64,000 bases of DNA from Paraburkholderia unamae (GTDB taxonomy: Bacteria; Pseudomonadota; Gammaproteobacteria; Burkholderiales; Burkholderiaceae): contig NZ_QLSU01000036.1 in the NCBI RefSeq assembly GCF_003268775.1, forward strand, positions 34,352 to 98,351, read 5' to 3'. The number at the start of each line of letters is the position of its first letter. Position 1 is the first letter of the stretch. Both the position numbers and the translations under genes were made by a program. Below the pieces are notes generated by a model. That model saw only the letters and a list, made by a program, of their open reading frames with translations, did not search any database and was not told the DNA's origin. This document shows positions 33,915 to 43,150 of this stretch, piece after piece.

Positions 33915-34717
33915 CGGAGATCGAGTCGGCCGTGCTCGTGTTCGTGCTGCTGCTCGGGGGCACGGGGCTCGGCCTGCTGTTGCGGCCGCTGCTGCCCGAG
34001 GAGCATCGCAAGCACGAAACGGTTCAGCTCGTGCAACTCGTCATCGGCATGCTCGTGACGTTCGCGGCGCTCGTGCTGAGCTTGCTCACCGCGTCGGCGA
34101 AATCGAGCTTCGACACGGCCACCAACGACATGCGCGCCTACGCCGCCAACCTCATCCAGCTCGATCAGCGCCTGCGCGATTACGGCCCCGATGCGTCCGC
34201 GGCGCGCACCTTGCTGCGCGCCTATACGGCCAGCGCGATCGCCTCGACCTGGACGCAGGAAAAGCCGCCGGCCGGCAATTATTATCCGCACGACCCGGCC
34301 GGGAACAACGACGAACTCGAAAGCCGCCCGCTCGGGGCGCTGCTCGACGCGGTGGGGCACGAGATCGACACGCTCGCGCCGCACGACGCCTACCATCAGG
34401 CGCTCGCGGGCACGCTGCCGCAGTTGTTCGGCCGCGTGACGGACACGCGCTGGCGGCTTATCGAGGAAGCGCACGGCACGATCTCGCGGCCGTTCTTCAC
34501 GATGCTGGCGCTATGGCTGGTCCTGATCTTTCTGAGCTTTGGTCTTGTCGCGCCGCATAACGCGCTGGCGATCGTACTGATCCTGCTCGGTGCCGTGTCG
34601 ATCTCCTCGGCCGTCTATGTGATCGCCGATCTCGACACGCCCTTCACGGGGCAACTGGTGGTGCCGAGCGACTCGATGCGCGACGCGCTCGCACACATGA
34701 GCGCTCCGGCAGCCTGA
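33911..34717 (+). CDS. DUF4239 membrane protein
   Basis: 268 residues with membrane segments near the N-terminus (VLVFVLLLGGTGLGLLL and VIGMLVTFAALVLSLL) and two near the C-terminus (FFTMLALWLVLIFLSFGLV and ALAIVLILLGAVSISSAVYV). The central soluble part is helical. This arrangement matches the bestrophin-like DUF4239 family, of unknown function, possibly an ion channel. Coupled by ATGA overlap to the Na+/H+ antiporter, which supports a role in ion balance. Confidence 0.82.
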   Translation: MTEIESAVLVFVLLLGGTGLGLLLRPLLPEEHRKHETVQLVQLVIGMLVTFAALVLSLLTASAKSSFDTATNDMRAYAANLIQLDQRLRDYGPDASAARTLLRAYTASAIASTWTQEKPPAGNYYPHDPAGNNDELESRPLGALLDAVGHEIDTLAPHDAYHQALAGTLPQLFGRVTDTRWRLIEEAHGTISRPFFTMLALWLVLIFLSFGLVAPHNALAIVLILLGAVSISSAVYVIADLDTPFTGQLVVPSDSMRDALAHMSAPAA

Positions 34718-34808
34718 GGCGCCCGGAGCGCCCACCGTGCTTGCGCCGGTCGCGTGTGCGTTGCGCTAGACTCGCGCGACGTGACGCGTACAGGAAAGGA
34801 GATTCGCA

Positions 34809-35288
34809 ATGTTGCGCAAGACGCTCAATGCTTCGCGCCTGCAAGAGGAAGTGCACCGGCGCCTGCACCGCTTGCAGGAAGTGCTCGAAGACGGTGTGAA
34901 GATCGGCGTCCCGCGCCCGCAGCCGCAGGCGCCCGATCGCACCGGCTGCAACTGGACGATGCAGCACTTCGGCAACGCCGCCGGTTTCGAGGCGAGCATC
35001 GCGCGCGTGCTCGCCCAGGTGCAGGCCGAATACAACCTCGCGCAAGCGCCGGACGAAGCGGAGCCGCCGCCCGACGCGGCTCAAGAGGCGGGCGATCCTT
35101 TCGGCGGCACGACGCGCGCCGCCGCGCGCAATCCGTTCGGCGAGGCGAAGGCCGCGCCCGCGGCCAACCCCTTCGGCGACTCGACGCCCAAGGGCAAGTC
35201 GAATCCCTTTGACGACGCAAAGCCCGGCGATGACAATGCGCAGCCGCAGCGGGGCGAGCGCGGGCCGAACCCCTTCGGGGACGATTGA
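34809..35288 (+). CDS. Hypothetical protein with regularly spaced NPF motifs
   Basis: 159 residues; Shine-Dalgarno AAAGGAGA precedes the ATG. Residues 1-80 form a helical N-terminal region with GCNWTMQHFG in the middle. The C-terminal half is Pro/Ala-rich with DPFGG at 96, NPFGE at 108, NPFGD at 120, NPFDD at 132 and NPFGD at 154, the first four exactly 12 residues apart. Such short linear motifs often bind a partner domain. No family recognised; it is probably a cytoplasmic adaptor, with a disordered tail. Confidence 0.8.
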   Translation: MLRKTLNASRLQEEVHRRLHRLQEVLEDGVKIGVPRPQPQAPDRTGCNWTMQHFGNAAGFEASIARVLAQVQAEYNLAQAPDEAEPPPDAAQEAGDPFGGTTRAAARNPFGEAKAAPAANPFGDSTPKGKSNPFDDAKPGDDNAQPQRGERGPNPFGDD

Positions 35289-35338
35289 ACCGCGCGTCGC
35301 GTGCAGATCGGCGCGGCCCCCGTTCCCGATTCAGCGGA

Positions 35339-36772
35339 TCAGTTCTCTTCCGCCGCGGGCTTGCTGCGGGCGCGGCGCGCCCGCGTTTTCTTCGCGGCGG
35401 GTTCGGCCGCAGGCGCGGCCGGGGCCGCTGCCACGGCTTCGTCCGCGGACGCGACCTGGGTTGCGTCGTCTTTCTTCGCTGCCTTCTTGCGTGCGGGGCT
35501 CTTACGTGCCGCCGTCTTGCGCGCTCGCCTCGGGGCGGCTTGCGCTTCGGCTGCCGCTTCCGGCTCGGCCTCGACGCTCAGGGGCGCGTGCGCGCCGTGC
35601 GTGTCATGCGCTTCGTACCAGTCGTGCGCTTCGTACGTCTCGTGCGGTGCATGCACCGGCTCGCCAGCGCTAAACGGCTCGGCGGAGAAGGGCAGCGCCG
35701 CTTCGTCATGCGGCCACGCATGCGCTTCAGCGGCTTCGAACGGAATTTCGCCCTGTGCCTCGACGCTCGCCTCGAACGTGGCTTCACGCGTGTCCTGAGC
35801 CGATGAGCCGCCACGGCCGTTGCGGCGGCCCTTGCGCTTCGAGCGCGATTCCTCGTTACGCGGCGGCGGGTTCTCCTGCGCGGCCGGCGCCGGAGCAGCG
35901 AGCGCGAGCGGCGGCGGATTCAGCCGCGACACCCACGTCCCCGACTTGTCGTCGCGGCCCACTTCGAGCAGGCCGCGCGACTGCGCTTCTTCAAGCAGAT
36001 TGCCGAAGGCGCGAAAGCCATAGCGCGTTTCGTTGAAGTCGGGCCGGCGGCGCTTGATGGCGCTCTTGAGCACCGAGGCCCAGATCTTGCCGCTTTCGCC
36101 GCGCTCCAGCACGAGCGCGTCGAGCGTCTCGATCGCGAACGCCACGGCCTTGGACTTGCGCTCGTCGCCGTCCTGCTTCGGCTGGCGATCCTCGCCGCCC
36201 TGGCGCTTCGCGCCCGCGTCGCCCTTGGCCTTGCCTTTGCCTTGCGCCTGCTGTTCGCGTCCGAGTTCGCGCCCGAGTTCGCGCACCAGGTCGTCATAGA
36301 AGATGAATTCGTCGCAGTTGGCGACGAGCAGGTCGGAAGTGGAGTGCTTCACGCCCACGCCAATCACCTTCTTGGCGTTCTCGCGCAGCTTCGAGACGAG
36401 CGGCGAGAAGTCGGAGTCGCCGCTCACGATCACGAAGGTGTCCACGTGCGACTTGGTATAGCAGAGGTCGAGCGCGTCCACGACGAGGCGGATATCGGCC
36501 GAGTTCTTGCCCGACTGGCGCACGTGCGGAATTTCGATCAGCTCGAAGCTCGCTTCGTGCATCGCGGCCTTGAAGCCCTTGTAGCGCTCCCAGTCGCAAT
36601 AGGCCTTCTTCACGACGATGCTGCCCTTGAGCAAGAGCCGCTCCAGCACGGGCTTGATATCGAAGCGGTCGATCTTCGCGTCGCGCACGCCGAGTGCGAC
36701 GTTCTCGAAGTCGCAGAACACCGCCATGCTGATGTTTTCCTGGGGGGAGGCCATGTGATTCGTTCGTTCCAT
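35339..36772 (-). CDS. NYN domain RNase-like protein with LOTUS/OST-HTH domain
   Basis: 477 residues. The NYN (PIN-like) domain is at about 10-170, with acidic residues in VFCDFENVALG, SADIRLVVDALDL and VIVSGDSDFSPLV positioned to bind metal. A basic linker is followed by an OST-HTH/LOTUS-type domain (about 215-300, IWASVLKSAIKRRRPDFNETRYGFRAFGNLL). The rest is Ala/Glu/His-rich with a very basic Lys/Arg/Ala tail like histone H1. Likely an RNA-binding nuclease. Starts at 36772 or 36754 (MASPQEN) are both possible; neither has a strong ribosome site. Confidence 0.88.
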   Translation of the reverse strand: MERTNHMASPQENISMAVFCDFENVALGVRDAKIDRFDIKPVLERLLLKGSIVVKKAYCDWERYKGFKAAMHEASFELIEIPHVRQSGKNSADIRLVVDALDLCYTKSHVDTFVIVSGDSDFSPLVSKLRENAKKVIGVGVKHSTSDLLVANCDEFIFYDDLVRELGRELGREQQAQGKGKAKGDAGAKRQGGEDRQPKQDGDERKSKAVAFAIETLDALVLERGESGKIWASVLKSAIKRRRPDFNETRYGFRAFGNLLEEAQSRGLLEVGRDDKSGTWVSRLNPPPLALAAPAPAAQENPPPRNEESRSKRKGRRNGRGGSSAQDTREATFEASVEAQGEIPFEAAEAHAWPHDEAALPFSAEPFSAGEPVHAPHETYEAHDWYEAHDTHGAHAPLSVEAEPEAAAEAQAAPRRARKTAARKSPARKKAAKKDDATQVASADEAVAAAPAAPAAEPAAKKTRARRARSKPAAEEN

Positions 36773-37075
36773 CTACAGTTCGAACTCACATGATAGCGGG
36801 TTGCACCGGGCAGGTCAGGAAACCCCGCTCGGGGCGTCCCGCGCCACGGGCGATTTCGTTGTGTGCGCAAGCATGGTTCTTTCGAACGATTTTCGAACGT
36901 ACGGTCACAAAACCCGCCTGTTTTCACGCAAGCGTCACAAACGATTCGTAAGCTTGCGCGGCCCTGGCATTTCGCATCGCCCGGGTACCAATAAGCCGCG
37001 AGCGCTGCAAGGGCGCCAAAGCGGCAAGCAACCGCAAATAAACCAAAAACGACTCGACACACAGAGGACTCTCCC
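36773..37075. other. Divergent control region, NYN gene and phosphoesterase
   Basis: No gene seen. It has two close TTTCGAACG copies (36880-36888, 36891-36899) and the phosphate-box-like direct repeat at 36921-36941, followed by an A-rich stretch before the phosphoesterase start. Confidence 0.5.
36921..36941 (+). promoter_or_regulatory. Weak Pho-box-like direct repeat
   Basis: Two CGTCAC/TTTCAC half-sites begin 11 bases apart and each is followed by a short A-rich or mixed spacer. About 13 of 21 positions agree with the PhoB consensus built from CTGTCAT repeats. It is upstream of a phosphoesterase gene, which makes phosphate control plausible, but the match is weak. Confidence 0.3.
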
Positions 37076-38383
37076 ATGGCTGTTCGCTTCAGAGGCAAGG
37101 CCGGCGCACGCTTTTCCGCGCTGTTCGGTGCCGTTTTCGCTGCGCTTTTCGTCGCGTTCTTCGTGAGCGCGTGCGGCTCGTCGGACAAGTCGGCATCGAC
37201 GGCCGGCACCATGCAGCAAATCAAGCACGTCTTTATCATCACGCTCGAAAACGAGAACTACACGACGACGTTCGGCGCGAGCACCAAGGCACCGTACCTC
37301 GCGACGACGCTTGCCGGGCAGGGCGCGCTCGTGCAGCAGTATTTCGGCACGGGGCACGTGAGCCTCGACAACTACATCTCGATGATCAGCGGCCAGGCGC
37401 CCACGCTGCAAACCGACAACGACTGCACGACCTATGAGGATTTCAGCCTCACGGGCATGACCTCGGACGGCCAGGCGATCGGCACGGGCTGCGTCTATCC
37501 GGCGAGCGTGAAAACGATTGCGGACCAGCTCACGGCGGCCAAGCTCACGTGGAAGGGCTATGAAGGCGACATGGGCAACGACCCGGCGCGCGAGGCGGCG
37601 ACCTGCGGGCACCCGACGCTGAACACGACCGACCTGACGAACACCCAGGAAGCGCCGAACGCGACGACGCCGGCCGGCGACTCGTACGCCACGCGCCACA
37701 ACCCGTTCATGTACTTCCACTCGATCATCGACTCGCCCGACTGCGAGAAGAACGTCGTGAACCTGAACCAGCTCACGACCGACCTGCAACAGGTGTCGAC
37801 CACGGCGAACTTCAACCTCATCACGCCGAGCACCTGCGACGACGGCCACGACGCGCCGTGCGCGAACGGCGCGACGGGCGGCCTCGTTTCGGCCGATGCG
37901 TTCCTCCAGAAGTGGGTGCCCATCATCACGGCTTCGCCGGCGTTCAAGCAGGACGGCCTGCTCATCATCAACTTCGACGAGAGCAGCTACGCCTCCGTGT
38001 CGATGCCGAACACGACCGAGGTGGACTTCACGTTCGCGGGCGAGACCTGTTGCAGCCAGCAGCCGGGCCCGAACCTCGGCACTTTCCCGCAAAGCGCAAA
38101 GATGGGCACGGTGCCCGCCGCGTACCTCTCGGCGCTGGGCGTGAGCGCAACGGGCCTCTCGGGCAACATCGACCTCGTGCTGAACAAGCAAAGCTACGGC
38201 GGCGACCGCACGGGCGCGGTGATGATCTCGAAGTTCATCAAGCCGGGCACGGTCTCGACGGTGCAGTACAACCACTATTCGATGCTCAAGAGCATCGAGG
38301 ACATCTTCGGTCTTGGCTATCTCGGCTACGCGGGGCAGGCCGGGCTGGTCGGCTTCGGCAAGGACATCTTCACGAGTCTCTAA
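37076..38383 (+). CDS. Secreted phosphoesterase-family lipoprotein (acid phosphatase/phospholipase C-like)
   Basis: 435 residues. The signal peptide ends at the lipobox FVSAC (Cys33). The phosphoesterase domain starts IKHVFIITLENENYTTTF, with the metal-site Glu-Asn pair, and includes GTGHVSLDNYISMISGQ, TWKGYEGDM and LLIINFDESSY. The end GFGKDIF also fits AcpA/PlcN-like enzymes. It probably releases phosphate from extracytoplasmic esters. Four bases separate it from the peroxidase gene. Confidence 0.88.
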   Translation: MAVRFRGKAGARFSALFGAVFAALFVAFFVSACGSSDKSASTAGTMQQIKHVFIITLENENYTTTFGASTKAPYLATTLAGQGALVQQYFGTGHVSLDNYISMISGQAPTLQTDNDCTTYEDFSLTGMTSDGQAIGTGCVYPASVKTIADQLTAAKLTWKGYEGDMGNDPAREAATCGHPTLNTTDLTNTQEAPNATTPAGDSYATRHNPFMYFHSIIDSPDCEKNVVNLNQLTTDLQQVSTTANFNLITPSTCDDGHDAPCANGATGGLVSADAFLQKWVPIITASPAFKQDGLLIINFDESSYASVSMPNTTEVDFTFAGETCCSQQPGPNLGTFPQSAKMGTVPAAYLSALGVSATGLSGNIDLVLNKQSYGGDRTGAVMISKFIKPGTVSTVQYNHYSMLKSIEDIFGLGYLGYAGQAGLVGFGKDIFTSL

Positions 38384-38387
38384 GCCG

Positions 38388-39689
38388 ATGACCGTTCTTT
38401 TCGCAAGCCGCACGGCGCGCCGCGCCGTGACCGCTGCGCTCGCCGCCACCGCTGCCGCGGTGGCGGTGTTTGCCGTTTCCGAGGCGCGCGCCGCGCCGCC
38501 GCAAACCGGGCAAAGCGCGCAGCCCACTCCCTACAGCGACGTCGCCGCGCTCGGCAAGCTGATCTTCAACGACCCGGCGCTCTCGGCCTCGGGCCGCATG
38601 TCGTGCGCGAGCTGCCACAGTCCCGCGCACGCGTACGGTCCGCCCAACGGTCTCGCCGCGCAGCTCGGCGGCCCGGCGCTGCGCTCGCAGGGCACGCGCG
38701 CGGTGCCAACGCTCGCCTACGTGCTCAATCGCACGCCGGTATGGACGCACGTGCAGGCCGCAAGCATCTTCGAGCGTCTGACCGACGCAGACAGTCCGCC
38801 TTCGGGCGGCTTCGGCTGGGACGGACGCTTCAACACGCTGCACGATCAGGCGCTGTTCCCGCTTTTCAACGCCAACGAAATGGCCAATCGCGACGCCGCC
38901 GACGTGGTCGCGAAGCTCGCGCGTGCGCCATACGCGGCGCGTTTCAAACAGGTGTTCGGCGAGACGATTTTCGTTTCGAAAGACGCGGCGCTGCGCCAGG
39001 CCATGGCGGCGGTCGAGCGGTATGAACTCGAAGAGCCGGGCTTTCACGCGTACACGAGCAAGTTCGACGCGTACCTGGACGGCAAGGCCCAACTCACCGC
39101 GAGCGAGCTGCGCGGCAAGAAGCTGTTCGACGACCCGAACAGCGGCAACTGCGCCTCGTGCCATATCGACCAGCCGGGCGTGAACGGCGCGCATCCGCTC
39201 TTCACCGATTTCCAGTTCGAGGCGCTCGGCGTGCCGCGCAATCCTGAACTGCGCGCGAATCGCGATCCGTCGTATTACGACGAAGGGCTGTGCGGGCCGA
39301 TCCGCACGGACGTCGCGAAGAATCGCCTGTACTGCGGACTCTTCAAGACGCCGACGCTGCGCAACGTCGCCACGCGCCAGGTGTTCTTCCACAACGGCCG
39401 CTACCATACGCTGCGCGACGCGCTGCGCTTTTACGTGGAGCGCGACACGAATCCGGCGAAGTGGTATTCGAAGGATGCGCACGGGCATGTCGTGAAGTTC
39501 GACGATCTGCCGCCGGCACTGCGTGCGAACGTCGACACCGTGGACGAGCCGCTCACGCGCAAGCAGGGCGAGCGCCCGGCATGGAACGAGCACGATATCG
39601 ACGACGTGATCGCCTTCCTGAAAACGCTGAACGACGGCTATCCGGGCGCACCCGCAGCGGCCGCGCCCGCCACCTTGACGAAGCGCTAG
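38388..39689 (+). CDS. Di-haem cytochrome c peroxidase / MauG family protein
   Basis: 433 residues with a signal peptide (AALAATAAAVAVFAVSEARA). Two haem-attachment sites are clear, CASCH near residue 74 (MSCASCHSPAHAYG) and CASCH near 256 (GNCASCHIDQPG). It acts in the periplasm, reducing peroxide or oxidising a protein or small partner. It starts four bases after the phosphoesterase stop, so the pair is co-transcribed. Its stop codon overlaps the stop of the convergent IclR gene (CTAG). Confidence 0.9.
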   Translation: MTVLFASRTARRAVTAALAATAAAVAVFAVSEARAAPPQTGQSAQPTPYSDVAALGKLIFNDPALSASGRMSCASCHSPAHAYGPPNGLAAQLGGPALRSQGTRAVPTLAYVLNRTPVWTHVQAASIFERLTDADSPPSGGFGWDGRFNTLHDQALFPLFNANEMANRDAADVVAKLARAPYAARFKQVFGETIFVSKDAALRQAMAAVERYELEEPGFHAYTSKFDAYLDGKAQLTASELRGKKLFDDPNSGNCASCHIDQPGVNGAHPLFTDFQFEALGVPRNPELRANRDPSYYDEGLCGPIRTDVAKNRLYCGLFKTPTLRNVATRQVFFHNGRYHTLRDALRFYVERDTNPAKWYSKDAHGHVVKFDDLPPALRANVDTVDEPLTRKQGERPAWNEHDIDDVIAFLKTLNDGYPGAPAAAAPATLTKR

Positions 39690-40603
39690 TCGCGGCGCGC
39701 CACGTAGCCGAGCAGCGCGCTCGAGGCTTCGGCTTCGCGGCGCACGGCGCGCCCGATCGGGCCGTCGGGCGCGGCGTCGAAGCCGCCCGTCGCGCCGAGC
39801 GCCGTGATCGCGGCGCATAGCTTGCCCGAGTGATCGAAAAGCGGCGCGGACACCGCGCTGATCCCCTTGAGATTCGTGTCGCGCACGCTCGCGCAGTGCG
39901 CGGCCTGCACGTCGCGCCGCAGCGCGCCGATCGGGTCGTGGCCATTAAGTTGCGCGCGCAACGATGCGTCGGCGTGCGCGAGTTCTTCCTCGGCCTGCGC
40001 GAGCACGCGCGTGTCGTCCAGCAGGCCGAGAAACACGCGGCCGGTGGACGACCAGAGCAGCGACATCACCGACCCCACGCGCACGTTGACCGTGACGGGC
40101 AGCCCCGGCTCCTCGAAGCGGATGATCGTGGGCCCCTTGTTGCCCATCACCGCGACGAACGACGTGACTTCGAGCGCCTCGCGCAAACGCACGAGCGCGG
40201 GCTCCGCAATGCGCACCGGGTCGGCCTGGCGCATGGCGGCCACCCCGATCATCATCGCCTCGGCGCCCAGCAGGTACTGCTGCGTGGCGGTGTCCTGGGC
40301 GACGAGCCCTTCCTCGATCAGGCTCACCAGATAACGATGCACCTTCGCGGGACTCTCGCCCACGCATGCGGCGAGGCCCGAGAGGCTCGCGCGGCCGCCC
40401 AGGCGCGCGAGACCCTTCAGCACGGCCATGCCCGTTTGCGCGGACTGCACGCGCTGGCGGCGCTCGCGCGGCGCGGGCGTGGCCGGTGCGTCGGGTTGCT
40501 CGCGCGCGGCTTTCGGGGCTTTGGTGGATTCTGTGGATTTTGTCGCCATGATGGCTTGAGTGACGGCTTCGGAGGCGGCCGCGGAAGAATGGGGTGGACT
40601 CAT
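39686..40603 (-). CDS. IclR family transcriptional regulator
   Basis: 305 residues from ATG 40603, or 287 from ATG 40549; neither start has a clear ribosome site. The N-terminal winged helix (GMAVLKGLARLGGRASLSGL and SPAKVHRYLVSL) is followed by the IclR effector domain (RFEEPGLPVTVNVRVGSVM and the closing GLRGISAPLFD-like region, here LKGISAVSAPLFDHSG). It is divergent from the P450 gene and likely controls it with an aromatic acid or related effector. Confidence 0.9.
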   Translation of the reverse strand: MSPPHSSAAASEAVTQAIMATKSTESTKAPKAAREQPDAPATPAPRERRQRVQSAQTGMAVLKGLARLGGRASLSGLAACVGESPAKVHRYLVSLIEEGLVAQDTATQQYLLGAEAMMIGVAAMRQADPVRIAEPALVRLREALEVTSFVAVMGNKGPTIIRFEEPGLPVTVNVRVGSVMSLLWSSTGRVFLGLLDDTRVLAQAEEELAHADASLRAQLNGHDPIGALRRDVQAAHCASVRDTNLKGISAVSAPLFDHSGKLCAAITALGATGGFDAAPDGPIGRAVRREAEASSALLGYVARRD

Positions 40604-40648
40604 GCGGGATTTTAGGGCGCGTAGGCGCGATCCAGCGCTGCGGGTGTT

Positions 40649-40719
40649 TGCAGGTTAACCCCTATCTCTCGATTACGCAATGCGTACTAGAGTTACGCAA
40701 ATCGCAACACATGCAGGTT
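40649..40719. promoter_or_regulatory. Operator-like repeats between IclR and P450 genes
   Basis: TACGCA-A-TGCGTA (40674-40686) is a perfect palindrome and a second half TTACGCAA follows at 40693-40700. They are flanked by direct repeats TGCAGGTT at 40649-40656 and 40712-40719. Position in the divergent promoter region makes this the best IclR operator candidate. Confidence 0.6.
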
Positions 40720-40732
40720 GCAGGAGACGAAC

Positions 40733-43072
40733 ATGAGCGAAACACCTTCGCAGCAAGCCGGCCGCTGCCCGTTCCCCCACGCGGCAAGCAACGCCGCAGG
40801 CGCCGCGCCGCGCTGCCCGGTCAGCGCCAACGCCGCGGCATTCGACCCCTTCAGCGACGGCTACCAGCAGGACCCGCCCGACTACGTGCGCTGGGCGCGC
40901 GAGCAGGAGCCGGTGTTCTACAGCCCGCAGCTCGGCTACTGGGTGGTGACGCGCTACGACGACATCAAGGCGATCTTTCGCGACAACCTCACGTTTTCGC
41001 CGTCCATCGCGCTTGAAAAGATCACGCCCACGGGTCCCGAGGCGAACGCGGTGCTGGAGTCGTACGGCTACGCGATGAACCGCACGCTCGTGAACGAGGA
41101 CGAGCCCGCGCACATGCCGCGCCGCCGCGCGCTGATGGAGCCGTTCACGCCCGAGCATCTCAAGCACCACGAGCCCATGGTGCGCCGCCTCACGCGCGAA
41201 TACGTGGACCGTTTCATCGACGACGGCCGCGCCGATCTCGTCGACCAGATGCTGTGGGAAGTGCCGCTCACCGTGGCCCTGCATTTTCTCGGCGTGCCCG
41301 AGGAGGACATGGAGCTGCTGCGCAAGTATTCGATCGCGCACACGGTCAATACGTGGGGGCGGCCGCGCCCCGACGAGCAGGTGGAAGTCGCGCACGCCGT
41401 GGGCAACTTCTGGCAGTTCGCGGGCAAGGTGCTCGACAAGATGCGCCAGAACCCGGACGGTCCGGGCTGGATGCAATACGGCATCCGCAAGCAGAAGGCG
41501 CATCCGGAAGTCGTCACGGACTCCTATCTGCATTCGATGATGATGGCCGGCATCGTGGCCGCGCACGAGACCACGGCCAATGCCACGGCCAACGCGATGA
41601 AGCTGCTGCTGCAACACCCGCATGCGTGGCGCGAGATCTGCGAGGACCCGAGCCTCATTCCGAACGCGGTGGAGGAGTGCCTGCGCCACAACGGATCGGT
41701 CGCGGCGTGGCGGCGTCTCGCCACGAAGGACGTGCAGATCGGCGGCATCGACATCGCGGCCGGCTCGAAGCTGCTCATCGTGACGTCGTCCGCGAACCAC
41801 GACGAGCGCCATTTCGCCGACGCCGACCTGTTCGACATTCGCCGCGACAACGCGAGCGATCACGTGACGTTCGGCTATGGATCGCATCAGTGCATGGGCA
41901 AGAACCTCGCGCGCATGGAGATGCAGATCTTCCTCGAAGAGTTCACGCGCCGCTTGCCGCATATGCGTCTGGCCGAGCAACAGTTTTCCTACGTTCCCAA
42001 CACATCGTTCCGTGGTCCTGAGCATGTGTTCGTGGAATGGGACCCGGCGAACAACCCGGAGCGCGCGAATGCGGACTTGCTGGGCGTGCAGGTGCCGGTG
42101 CGCATTGGCGAGCCCTCGGCGCATGCGCTCTCGCGGCCCGTGGTGGTGGAGCGCGTGGAAGCCGCGGCCGAAGGCATCGTGCGCCTGCGTCTCGTCGCGC
42201 CCGATGGCGGCGCGCTGCCGCGCTGGGCGCCGGGTGCGCACATCGACGTGGAATGCGGCGACACCGGCATTTCGCGCCAGTATTCGCTGTGCGGCGACCC
42301 CGCCGACACCGGCGCATTCGAAATCGCCGTGTTGCGCGAAACGCAAAGCCGCGGCGGTTCGGCGTGGCTGCACGACACGCTGCGCGAGGGCATGCGGCTG
42401 AAGATTCGCGGCCCGCGCAACCACTTCCGGCTCGACGAAGAAGGGCGCCGTGCGATCTTCATCGCGGGCGGCATCGGCATCACGCCGGTGAGCGCGATGG
42501 CGCGCCGCGCGCGCGAGCTGGGCATCGACTATGAACTGCACTACAGCGGGCGCTCGCGCGGCACGATGGCCTTGATCGAGCCACTCGCGCAACTGCATGG
42601 CGAACGGCTCCGTCTGCATGTGTCGGAGGAAGGCACGCGCAACGACTTCGCGGCGCTGCGCGTGGACGAGCAAACGCGCGTCTACGCTTGCGGCCCCGCG
42701 CGCATGCTCGAAGCGCTCGAAGCCTGTAGCGAGGCGTGGCCCGAAGACGCGTTGCGTGTCGAGCATTTCGCCGCGAGCGGCGGCAAGCTCGATCCTTCGC
42801 AGGAGCGCGCGTTCGAGGTCGAACTGAAGGACTCGGGCCTCGTGCTCAACGTGGCCGCCGACCAGACCGTGCTCGACGCGCTGCGCCGCGCGAACATCGA
42901 CGTGCAAAGCGACTGCGAGGAAGGCCTGTGCGGCTCGTGCGAGGTGCGGGTGCTGGCGGGCGAGATCGACCACCGCGACGTGGTGCTCACGCGCGCGGAG
43001 CGCGACACGCAATCGCGCATGATGACCTGCTGCTCGCGCGCCCGCTGCGGCCGGCTGGTGCTGGAGCTTTGA
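40733..43072 (+). CDS. Self-sufficient cytochrome P450 (CYP116B-like P450-reductase fusion)
   Basis: 779 residues from ATG 40733 (AGGAGACG upstream). The P450 part has AAHETT on the I helix, ExxR in EECLR, and the haem loop FGYGSHQCMG with Cys387. After a linker (about 435-465) comes a phthalate dioxygenase-reductase-like module: FMN motif RQYSL at 515-519, NADH motif GGIGITPVSAM, and a plant-type 2Fe-2S domain with Cys728, Cys733, Cys736 and Cys766 or 767. One polypeptide thus carries electrons from NADH to the haem. It hydroxylates or O-dealkylates an unknown substrate; the neighbouring transporter suggests an aromatic acid. Confidence 0.93.
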   Translation: MSETPSQQAGRCPFPHAASNAAGAAPRCPVSANAAAFDPFSDGYQQDPPDYVRWAREQEPVFYSPQLGYWVVTRYDDIKAIFRDNLTFSPSIALEKITPTGPEANAVLESYGYAMNRTLVNEDEPAHMPRRRALMEPFTPEHLKHHEPMVRRLTREYVDRFIDDGRADLVDQMLWEVPLTVALHFLGVPEEDMELLRKYSIAHTVNTWGRPRPDEQVEVAHAVGNFWQFAGKVLDKMRQNPDGPGWMQYGIRKQKAHPEVVTDSYLHSMMMAGIVAAHETTANATANAMKLLLQHPHAWREICEDPSLIPNAVEECLRHNGSVAAWRRLATKDVQIGGIDIAAGSKLLIVTSSANHDERHFADADLFDIRRDNASDHVTFGYGSHQCMGKNLARMEMQIFLEEFTRRLPHMRLAEQQFSYVPNTSFRGPEHVFVEWDPANNPERANADLLGVQVPVRIGEPSAHALSRPVVVERVEAAAEGIVRLRLVAPDGGALPRWAPGAHIDVECGDTGISRQYSLCGDPADTGAFEIAVLRETQSRGGSAWLHDTLREGMRLKIRGPRNHFRLDEEGRRAIFIAGGIGITPVSAMARRARELGIDYELHYSGRSRGTMALIEPLAQLHGERLRLHVSEEGTRNDFAALRVDEQTRVYACGPARMLEALEACSEAWPEDALRVEHFAASGGKLDPSQERAFEVELKDSGLVLNVAADQTVLDALRRANIDVQSDCEEGLCGSCEVRVLAGEIDHRDVVLTRAERDTQSRMMTCCSRARCGRLVLEL

Positions 43073-43150
43073 TACGTAACGTAATGCGTAGCCCGTAGCG
43101 TAGCCTTCGCCGCGCGATCGAGACGATAAAACAAGGATTGGAGACTTGGC

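Noticed and set aside
43116..43125. GATCGAGACG as a shared operator of the catabolic cluster
   Set aside because: The same ten bases also occur inside the ligase coding sequence near 45170, so the single half-site is not specific; only the full palindrome at 44698-44720 is kept.
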